Shown piece after piece: positions 1-5,072 of a stretch of DNA of 5,072 nt. Positions within the stretch are counted from its first letter, which is position 1. Every line of letters begins with the position of its first letter. Position numbers and translations under genes: made by a program. The DNA is taken from contig JAFDAE010000180.1 of NCBI GenBank assembly GCA_019314005.1, positions 1 through 5,072 of the forward strand. The letters run 5' to 3'. The notes beneath the pieces were generated by a model, which was not told where the DNA came from, made no database searches, and was given only the letters and a program-made list of their open reading frames with translations. The stretch comes from Deltaproteobacteria bacterium (GTDB lineage Bacteria > Desulfobacterota > Desulfobacteria > C00003060 > C00003106).

Positions 1-595
1 TCTTATTGTTATGGGCGCGCACGCAAAAGCAAAAGGCGCCTTAAGCTACCGGGGTATTGTCGGGAGTACCATGCAGGGTGTCAGTCTTAAAGCGCGTTGC
101 CCTGTTATGATTGTGAGCCGACCTGTGCCAAAAGAAAAAATGGGATTTACCAATATTGTATTTGGAACCGACTTTTCAAAGGCGTCAGATGCAGCATTTA
201 ATTTTGCATACAACGCAGCCAAGCAACTCGGATCAAAACTGTATCTTTACCACGCCTTAGATATTGCCCCCTTGCCGGGCAATATGATCGGTCGTCAGGA
301 GGAGATAGAAAAAAGGCTTGAAGAGGTAAAACAAAAGATCAACAAGAAATATGTCTCCAAGATGGAAGGTTTTGACAACTTCGAGGTTAAAACATGGGAG
401 GGCATTCCGTACATGGAGATTGTAAAATTCGCGCGAAGAAAAGAGGCTGATCTTATTGTTATGGCCCACCATTCAAAAGAAAAAGACCCGGAGAAAGCGC
501 TCCTGGGAAGTACTGTAGAGCAGGTTGTCTTACGTGTGGGCTGCCCGGTTGTGAGCGTCAGTCACCCTGAAAGAGTAGCGGAAACGGATGACTAA
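1..595 (+). CDS. Tandem universal stress protein (UspA family), 5' end outside the window
   Basis: Partial gene for a cytoplasmic stress protein with two Usp domains; Usp domains often bind ATP and help cells survive starvation, oxidants or arrest. The frame is open from base 2 and reads LIVMGAHAKAKG, which is the fourth beta strand and nucleotide loop of a first Usp domain. The ATG at 11 is therefore internal, not a start. Domain 1 ends with GIVGSTMQG and CPVMIVSRP. Domain 2 begins near base 146 with FTNIVFGTDFS, carrying the usual strand-1 Asp (codon 170-172). It ends with ADLIVMAHHSK, LLGSTVEQVV and CPVVSVSHP before the TAA at 593-595. The GST part of the G-2x-G-9x-G(S/T) ATP motif is kept in both domains. 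The earlier glycines are partly replaced (GAHA and AHHS), so ATP binding is uncertain. No downstream gene is close enough to be clearly co-transcribed, and a strong hairpin follows. The family call is firm; the specific role is unknown. Confidence 0.93.
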   Translation, partial: LIVMGAHAKAKGALSYRGIVGSTMQGVSLKARCPVMIVSRPVPKEKMGFTNIVFGTDFSKASDAAFNFAYNAAKQLGSKLYLYHALDIAPLPGNMIGRQEEIEKRLEEVKQKINKKYVSKMEGFDNFEVKTWEGIPYMEIVKFARRKEADLIVMAHHSKEKDPEKALLGSTVEQVVLRVGCPVVSVSHPERVAETDD

Positions 596-668
596 GTAAG
601 ACATCGTCATGTTTCACCAATCAAATTATCTCCTTTCTTTCAGAATCATACCTTGCCTAAAACCTTAA

Positions 669-704
669 GACCATAGAGCCCCCTCCCGGGGGGGCTCTAT
701 GGTC
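669..704. terminator. Strong GC-rich hairpin, probable terminator of the stress-protein gene
   Basis: Bases 669-683 (gaccatagagccccc) pair perfectly with 690-704, giving a 15-bp stem around a 6-base loop (tcccgg); one more A-T pair (668/705) can be added. It lies 73 bases after the stop of the Usp gene, which suits a transcription end point. It is not a textbook intrinsic terminator because only tcttca follows it, with no T run on either strand. A stem this long and GC-rich could still stop or pause polymerase, or protect the 3' end of the message. Being symmetric, it could act on both strands. Confidence 0.55.
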
Positions 705-711
705 TCTTCAC

Positions 712-730
712 CAAAACATGCAATGTTTTG
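712..730. repeat. Small AT-rich inverted repeat
   Basis: caaaacat at 712-719 is the exact reverse complement of atgttttg at 723-730, with a 3-base gap (gca). It begins 7 bases after the large GC-rich hairpin. It might be a second part of the same terminator region, since its right arm supplies a short T run, or a small operator for the cytochrome gene downstream. The sequence alone does not decide between these. Confidence 0.35.
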
Positions 731-868
731 AACGGGTTCCTTTCATCTCCTTAATATCATACGGGATTTTTAAGTTATTTAAAATAATAGCCGATAATAA
801 AAAACAATATCCTAAATTGGTATCAACCATTTAAAATTTTGAAACCGGCTCAGAAGCCATTGTGCGTT

Positions 869-2332
869 ATGTCTTCGAAAGGAAATAAATGTGCGGTCAA
901 AATCTATCCAGGCCGTTGTCCAAATAAAAGTGTGAAGGGATTTGGGCCACAGTCCGGTATTGTTTTGACTATTATAGGGTTGCTTGTCTTATCTTTCTGC
1001 ACTATCGCACACGCCCATCCCGAAGTTGACCTGGAAGAACTTTATCTGGAGCTGTCAAAAGAGGCTATAGCGTGTATTGAATGTCACAAAAAAGAATCTC
1101 CAGGGATCACAGCTGATTGGGGCGCCAGTGTTCATGCCAAGGTCGGGATTACCTGTATAACCTGTCATAAGTGTGAGGTGGCGAGTCCCGAACTGAGCAG
1201 CGAACATTACAAGCAATACCAAAGATCCGATTACAAGTATGGCACGTCAGCCTATAGGGTGCCGGTTGCTGCATTGGTTTCCCCTATGCTTTGTGCGCGT
1301 TGTCATTTCAATGAAGTAAAAGAATACAACCGGAGCAAACATGCCAACACCCTGGAATTGATATGGAAGATCGATCCGTGGTTGAGAAGTGGCATGACCA
1401 GTGAGACGGAACGGATTACAGGATGTTTTGTCTGCCATGGGAGTATTTTGAAAGTAAAGGACGGCAAGATCACATCAGAAGGGTGGCCCAATGTAGGAGT
1501 GGGACGGATTAATGTTGATGGAAGCAGGGGGAGTTGCACTAGTTGTCACACACGTCATAAGTTTTCCCGGGCCGAGGCGAGAAAACCGGAGGCATGCGGG
1601 CAGTGTCACTTGGGACCGGACCACCCTCAAGCCGAGATATATAATGAATCGATACATGGAGCTATCTATAGATCCGAGGGAGATCAGTGGAACTGGAATG
1701 CTTCTACCAGAGAGTGGATTCCAGGCCAGGCTTATAGATCACCTACCTGCGCGGTGTGCCATATGTGCAAAGTGGGGACAACAGCAATGACCCACGACGT
1801 CACAGAACGCCTTTCATGGGAATTACAGGCGCCATATACAGTACGTCCTTCCGACTTTGAGCCGTTTCCCGCAAAGACCGATTGGAAGGTGGAACGAGAT
1901 AAAATGAAAGCAGTCTGTTTGCAGTGCCATGGGAATCTATGGGTGGATAATCATTATATCCAATTAGACCGGGTGATCAAAGAATACAATGACGTCTATT
2001 TTAAGCCCGCTCAAGACATGTTGAATAGACTCTACAAAAACGGTTTATTGGATAAATCCGTTCCTCTTGACGAACAATTGGAAATAGAATTCTATGAATT
2101 TTGGCATTATGAAGGACGGAGGGCTCGGATGGGAGCTGCCATGATGGCGCCTGGCTATACGTGGTGGCACGGTTTCTACGAATGTAAGAAGAGATACAAT
2201 ACCTTTATGCAAGAGGCCCGGAAGCTTTTGTCGACCAAGCAGCCTGCCCGCAGATATAAAACCTTTCCGAACGCCACCGGTGATACCGAAGTGCCAAAAG
2301 AGACAACGATACCTTTTGTCCCCATACCATAA
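869..2332 (+). CDS. Exported octaheme cytochrome c, hydroxylamine oxidoreductase (HAO) family
   Basis: Periplasmic multiheme enzyme, 487 aa from this ATG. Family members oxidise hydroxylamine or hydrazine, or reduce nitrite or hydroxylamine, passing electrons along a heme wire. A signal peptide (hydrophobic IVLTIIGLLVLSF, probable cut after TIAHA at residue 49) leads to eight CXXCH motifs at C69, C96, C142, C186, C223, C243, C294 and C350. Family signatures include GRINVDGSRGSCTSCHTRH, CGQCHLGPDHPQ and GRRARMGAAMM. D251-H252 matches the Asp-His pair of the catalytic pocket. Y430 in PGYTWWHGF is the candidate for the Tyr that cross-links the catalytic heme in true HAO. There is no C-terminal membrane anchor and no NrfH-like partner beside it. 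The start is uncertain: TTG 839, ATG 869 and GTG 932 are all in frame and none has a good ribosome site. GTG 932 would give a compact 28-residue signal peptide. Substrate and direction of electron flow cannot be read from sequence. Family call is strong. Confidence 0.93.
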   Translation: MSSKGNKCAVKIYPGRCPNKSVKGFGPQSGIVLTIIGLLVLSFCTIAHAHPEVDLEELYLELSKEAIACIECHKKESPGITADWGASVHAKVGITCITCHKCEVASPELSSEHYKQYQRSDYKYGTSAYRVPVAALVSPMLCARCHFNEVKEYNRSKHANTLELIWKIDPWLRSGMTSETERITGCFVCHGSILKVKDGKITSEGWPNVGVGRINVDGSRGSCTSCHTRHKFSRAEARKPEACGQCHLGPDHPQAEIYNESIHGAIYRSEGDQWNWNASTREWIPGQAYRSPTCAVCHMCKVGTTAMTHDVTERLSWELQAPYTVRPSDFEPFPAKTDWKVERDKMKAVCLQCHGNLWVDNHYIQLDRVIKEYNDVYFKPAQDMLNRLYKNGLLDKSVPLDEQLEIEFYEFWHYEGRRARMGAAMMAPGYTWWHGFYECKKRYNTFMQEARKLLSTKQPARRYKTFPNATGDTEVPKETTIPFVPIP

Positions 2333-2396
2333 TTTTTTCCTAAATAAATCCCACCCAAAGGACGATTTAGATATATTAAGAAATAACGACGTATCT

Positions 2397-2480
2397 CACC
2401 GCAAAGACGCAAAGAACGCAAAGAAAAACTTGAATATTCCCGGTCTTTAAAAGCTTTGCGCTCTTTACGTCTTTGCGGTG
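2397..2480. repeat. 84-bp imperfect inverted repeat made of CGCAAAGA octamers
   Basis: The left arm, 2397-2423, and right arm, 2454-2480, are 27 bases each and complementary at 25 positions; the mismatches are 2410/2467 and 2416/2461. The gap of 30 bases (2424-2453) shows no further clear pairing with the arms. Within the left arm the octamer CGCAAAGA occurs three times, at 2400, 2408 and 2417; the right arm carries the mirrored TCTTTGCG series. This two-level structure (tandem units inside an inverted repeat) and its intergenic position suggest a dispersed palindromic element such as a REP-like or MITE-like unit. I recall similar CCGCAAAGACGCAAAG palindromes from other environmental bacterial genomes, but that is memory, not a search. 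There is no coding capacity and no clear target-site duplication. Confidence 0.75.
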
Positions 2481-2493
2481 GAACTGTTATAAT
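2464..2493 (+). promoter_or_regulatory. Possible sigma-70-type promoter for the Met-rich/TPR gene
   Basis: A perfect TATAAT lies at 2488-2493. Eighteen bases upstream, 2464-2469 (tttacg) matches the TTGACA consensus at 4 of 6 positions; this -35 candidate sits inside the right arm of the inverted repeat. Against it, a transcript starting about 7 bases after the -10 box would begin at the ribosome binding site itself, leaving a leader of only about 11 bases. The TATAAT may therefore be chance in an AT-rich stretch. Confidence 0.3.
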
Positions 2494-2499
2494 AAAAAT

Positions 2500-2505
2500 A
2501 GGAGA
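2500..2505 (+). promoter_or_regulatory. Ribosome binding site (AGGAGA) fixing the start at 2511
   Basis: AGGAGA lies 5 bases before the ATG at 2511, a good Shine-Dalgarno match at a normal distance. It supports that ATG as the start, as does the signal peptide that begins immediately after it. The cytochrome gene upstream has no comparable site at any of its candidate starts. Confidence 0.8.
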
Positions 2506-2510
2506 ATCTC

Positions 2511-4445
2511 ATGAAGATTAAGCATGTTTGGCGTAAAGTTTTCATTGCCTTTATTGGTCTGCTAATGGTTTGTGGGCAAGGCGCATCCTGGGCACAGGAG
2601 GAGGTGACCCGACCGACCGGGATTCTGGTAAAGATCAGTAAACTTGAGAAAACCCTCAATGCTATTGATGGGCTGATTCAAGCCGGTTCTCATTCCCCCA
2701 CAGCCCAGCTTAGGGGAATGCTCATGGGGATGGAGTGGATTGACCCAAGCAGGTCGATCGTCATGAGGTGCGACTTCAACAGTGCCCAACCGAGCATGGC
2801 CGCGCTTATCCCTTTCCAACGGCATAACCAAAATTTTCAAATGGCCTATCAAGCCAATGCCGGTCCCGACTATTATATCCTCACCGTGCCTCCCGGCGGT
2901 ACTGTTTCAGATGCTGTCAAAGCGGTATTAGTTGATGCCTCCGGGGCCAGAGCCACTGCTTCGTTGTCCGTGGAATTGGACATCAGAGAGCTCTTAAATA
3001 AATTCGATGCACAGATTATGGAAGGACTCAATCAACTGGAGAGCTTTTCACAAGGACCGATAGCTCCTCAGTTCGGTCCAAAACCCAAAGATGTGAAAGC
3101 TATGCTGTTGGGTATGCTGGAGATGGCCGAGCAGCTGGACAGCCTTTCCATGGGTCTTGACCTGAGCGCGGATACGTTCACCGTATCTTACGAGGCAATT
3201 GCCGAAGACGGAACCGAATTGTTCACGCTTATGACCCACGGTGGGAAGACTTCTTTTTTGGATGCCTATAAACCGAACTATCAGATGAACTATAGGTGCC
3301 GCAGCCATGATATGACAGGTATGTTGGATTTGCTCAACAGATGGTTCGGACAGATCTACAGCGCCATGGGAATCGACTTCGCCGGCATGACCGCAGTTTT
3401 TGAGAGTTTTACCGGGGAGATGAGAGGCGGCGTCTCTTTTAAGAGGGATGGCTTGGATTGTGAGTCCATTACTGTTCTTAAAGAGAGCGTTAACGCTCTG
3501 GACTTTCTGGATAAGGTGTATGTCCCATGGATGATGAAATACAGCAAAGATATGACCGAGATGATGAAAAATCAGTTGGGTGAAAAGATGGAGGACCTCT
3601 TCGTCCGAACAGAAGATAGTACGGTAGCGGGCCATCGTGTTATAGGTGTTAAAAGCAGGTTCCCTCTCATGGGCATGACAACGGGAATGCCTCATGCGCC
3701 AAGCATGGAGCGCATGATTAATTGTGAAATGCGTATGACCGTAGTCGGGAATCTCCTGTTGACAGCCTCTCATGACAAGCGAATAAGCGAGTTGATCAGG
3801 ATTGCGAAGCGGCTTAAAGAAGTGCCTTCACAAGGCCCCTTGATGACCATGGATATTGATATGGCAAGCTACCTTGATTTTATCAAGGATACGGTTCCGA
3901 ACCTTCCAGGGCTTAACCGGCCACTGCCTAAACTGGGAAGAGCCACGTTTGTGGCAGACCTTGAGGAAGGGCGGGCCAGCATGCAATTTTCAGTCAAGAC
4001 CCATGGCGTTAAAAAGTTGATTGCTTACTTCAAGAAGGTGGAACTGCCGTATCCGGATGAGGAGCTTGACGAGGAACCTGAGGCTGAAGCGGAAGCCGGT
4101 GAAGTCGATTTCGCACAAGATTGGTTCGAAAAGGGAATGCTGTACTCGACATACGGAAACCATAAAGAGGCGATCAGGTGTTTTGACAAAGTGATCGAGC
4201 TTTTCCCGGAGAACAGTAACGCATACTTCAACCAGGGGATATCCTATGGAGAAATGGGCGAATATGAAAAGGCAATATCTTCTCTCGACAAAGCCCTTGA
4301 GCTGAGCCCTGAAAGCGGATTGTACTTTTACGGGAGGGGAAGGGTTTACTTGCTGTCCGGTGATAAAGAGAAGGCGATAGAAGATTTCAAACGTGCCGCA
4401 GCCTTGGGTAACAGGGACGCCCGGGATTATTTGGAGAATGAATAA
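2511..4445 (+). CDS. Exported methionine-rich protein with three C-terminal TPR repeats, function unknown
   Basis: 644 aa. Residues 1-28 form a signal peptide (basic start MKIKHVWRK, hydrophobic FIAFIGLLMV, probable cut after ASWA). C21 has no proper lipobox, so it is probably a soluble periplasmic protein. Residues 30-510 form a long mixed alpha/beta region that I cannot assign to a named family. It is rich in methionine: about 39 in the whole protein by hand count, 13 of them in residues 341-410. An acidic linker (517-532, DEELDEEPEAEAEAGE) leads to three TPR units at about 535-568, 569-602 and 603-636, with typical A-F-P positions (for example IRCFDKVIELFPEN and AISSLDKALELSPES). TPRs usually dock a partner protein, so a scaffold or assembly role is plausible but unproven. 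The gene follows the inverted repeat by 30 bases and has a strong ribosome site. It sits 178 bp after the cytochrome gene, so shared transcription is possible but not shown. Confidence 0.88.
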   Translation: MKIKHVWRKVFIAFIGLLMVCGQGASWAQEEVTRPTGILVKISKLEKTLNAIDGLIQAGSHSPTAQLRGMLMGMEWIDPSRSIVMRCDFNSAQPSMAALIPFQRHNQNFQMAYQANAGPDYYILTVPPGGTVSDAVKAVLVDASGARATASLSVELDIRELLNKFDAQIMEGLNQLESFSQGPIAPQFGPKPKDVKAMLLGMLEMAEQLDSLSMGLDLSADTFTVSYEAIAEDGTELFTLMTHGGKTSFLDAYKPNYQMNYRCRSHDMTGMLDLLNRWFGQIYSAMGIDFAGMTAVFESFTGEMRGGVSFKRDGLDCESITVLKESVNALDFLDKVYVPWMMKYSKDMTEMMKNQLGEKMEDLFVRTEDSTVAGHRVIGVKSRFPLMGMTTGMPHAPSMERMINCEMRMTVVGNLLLTASHDKRISELIRIAKRLKEVPSQGPLMTMDIDMASYLDFIKDTVPNLPGLNRPLPKLGRATFVADLEEGRASMQFSVKTHGVKKLIAYFKKVELPYPDEELDEEPEAEAEAGEVDFAQDWFEKGMLYSTYGNHKEAIRCFDKVIELFPENSNAYFNQGISYGEMGEYEKAISSLDKALELSPESGLYFYGRGRVYLLSGDKEKAIEDFKRAAALGNRDARDYLENE

Positions 4446-4482
4446 CAAAAGGATGATCCGGTAACCATTCCGTGGTCATTCG

Positions 4483-5072
4483 TTACCTTCGGTCCAGTTC
4501 AGGATAAAGCTTTTTCAGACATTCAGGGCAAAGACTGTGGCTGAACTCAGCTTCAGAATGGTCTCGAATGTATGATTCTATCTGGTTCCAATAGCACTTA
4601 TCATCGCGTATTTTCTTGCAGGAAGCGCAGATCGGAAGCAAGCCGCTCAGTGTTTTGACCTCGCGGAGCGCGTCTTTGAGCTCTTTAATAAGTTTTTCTC
4701 GCTCCTCCTCCGCCCGCTTGCGATCACTAATGTCAACGAAACTTTCCAAACCCCCTATGGTACGGCCGTGCAAGTCTTTCAAGAGATCTAAGTTCTTCGC
4801 AATAGTCGCAGCCTTCCCCTCTACATGTATGACACACTCTTTTCCGTAAAGAGGTTTGTCTACCGTGTCGTCCAGCAGATCGCATCCCTTTCTGCACGCG
4901 TCACAGTCCAGGACATCGAGGCAGTCCTTGCCTATGACTTCATCCGCCGTAAGCCCGGTAATCTCTTCCGCTTCCTTGTTCCACGATGTAATTTTTTTCT
5001 GTAAATCAACGGTAAACAGGCCGCTTGGCATTGTCTGAAGTATTAAGCGGGATTTTGCCTCAGCCGACCGTA
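4483..5072 (-). CDS. PAS-domain sensory protein with Cys-pair C-terminal tail, 5' end outside the window
   Basis: Partial minus-strand gene. The frame stays open through base 5072, reading RSAEAKSRLILQT before the methionine at 5029-5031, so that ATG lies inside the protein. Numbering from it, residues 2-105 form a PAS domain (GLFTVDLQKKITSWNKEAEE, then GLTADEVIGKDC, ending FVDISDRKRAEEE), a fold that senses small molecules, redox state or light. C37, C43, C46 and C50 cluster inside the PAS domain. A charged coiled-coil-like helix (about 104-127) leads to a tail with GLLPICASCKKIRDD (C135, C138) and SLCPECLKKLYPEL (C168, C171), resembling a zinc ribbon. I associate this tail with sensory proteins of Desulfobacterota. 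No histidine kinase, GGDEF or DNA-binding domain follows; the output domain, if any, must be N-terminal and outside the window. The stop is TAA, and the gene converges on the TPR gene 37 bp away. Confidence 0.87.
   Translation of the reverse strand, partial: RSAEAKSRLILQTMPSGLFTVDLQKKITSWNKEAEEITGLTADEVIGKDCLDVLDCDACRKGCDLLDDTVDKPLYGKECVIHVEGKAATIAKNLDLLKDLHGRTIGGLESFVDISDRKRAEEEREKLIKELKDALREVKTLSGLLPICASCKKIRDDKCYWNQIESYIRDHSEAEFSHSLCPECLKKLYPELDRR

Noticed and set aside
728..757. TTGAAC (728-733) with TAATAT (752-757) as a promoter for the cytochrome gene
   Set aside because: Each matches the consensus at only 4 of 6 positions in an AT-rich region, where such pairs are expected by chance; the left box also overlaps the small inverted repeat.
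815..832. Dyad aattggt-atca-accattt just before the earliest cytochrome start
   Set aside because: Only TGGT/ACCA plus two A-T pairs beyond a mismatch; too short to call an operator without conservation data.
1512..1790. 92-codon plus-strand open frame overlapping the cytochrome gene
   Set aside because: It runs in another frame across three conserved CXXCH motifs of the HAO-family protein, so it is an overlap artefact.
2340..2370. ctaaat ... atttag as a terminator for the cytochrome gene
   Set aside because: A 6-bp AT-rich stem with a 19-base loop is too weak; the T6 run at 2333-2338 is not preceded by a hairpin.
2397..2480. Reading the octamer-rich inverted repeat as a CRISPR array or an intrinsic terminator
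   Set aside because: The units are 8 bases with no unique spacers, and the stem has a 30-base loop with no T run after it on either strand.
3048..3773. 241-codon open frame on the minus strand inside the Met-rich/TPR gene
   Set aside because: It lies wholly antisense to a gene with a signal peptide and TPR repeats. Its His-rich composition is explained by the many ATG codons on the other strand, and it shows no domain.
3990..4448. 152-codon minus-strand open frame opposite the TPR repeats
   Set aside because: Antisense to clear TPR coding sequence, with no recognisable motif and no ribosome site I would trust.
4460..4487. Inverted repeat ggtaac ... gttacc between the converging genes, considered as a shared terminator
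   Set aside because: Only a 6-bp stem with a 16-base gap, overlapping the minus gene's stop codon and with no T run on either side.
4616..4849. Plus-strand open frame opposite the PAS gene
   Set aside because: Ser/Arg-rich translation typical of an antisense shadow; the minus strand has clear PAS and Cys-pair motifs.

Overview
The window carries four protein-coding genes, two of them cut by the window edges, and no recognisable RNA gene, CRISPR array or transposase. The likely source is an anaerobic environmental bacterium, most plausibly a Desulfobacterota ('Deltaproteobacteria') member. This is an inference from three things: a large periplasmic multiheme cytochrome, a tandem universal stress protein, and a PAS protein ending in a Cys-pair tail of a type I associate with that group. 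No marker gene is present to confirm it.

Layout, left to right. (1) 1-595, plus strand: the 3' part of a two-domain universal stress protein whose start lies off the left edge. (2) 596-868: an intergenic stretch with a strong GC-rich hairpin (669-704), a small second hairpin (712-730) and an AT-rich leader. (3) 869-2332, plus: an exported octaheme cytochrome c of the hydroxylamine oxidoreductase (HAO) family, with eight CXXCH motifs, the family Asp-His pair and a C-terminal Tyr in the usual place. (4) 2333-2510: an 84-bp imperfect inverted repeat built of CGCAAAGA octamers, followed by a TATAAT box and a good ribosome binding site. (5) 2511-4445, plus: an exported, methionine-rich protein of unknown function ending in three TPR repeats. 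(6) 4483-5072, minus: the 3' part of a PAS-domain sensory protein with a Cys cluster in its PAS domain and a CXXC...CXXC tail; its start lies off the right edge.

The genes do not look like one tight operon. Hairpins or repeats separate the first three, and the last converges on the TPR gene with only 37 bp between the stop codons. The two exported proteins could act in the same periplasmic compartment, but nothing in the sequence proves a partnership. The most interesting item is the HAO-family cytochrome, which keeps the oxidative-type active-site residues yet has no adjacent electron-transfer partner in this window. The inverted repeat and the uncharacterised Met-rich/TPR protein come next.
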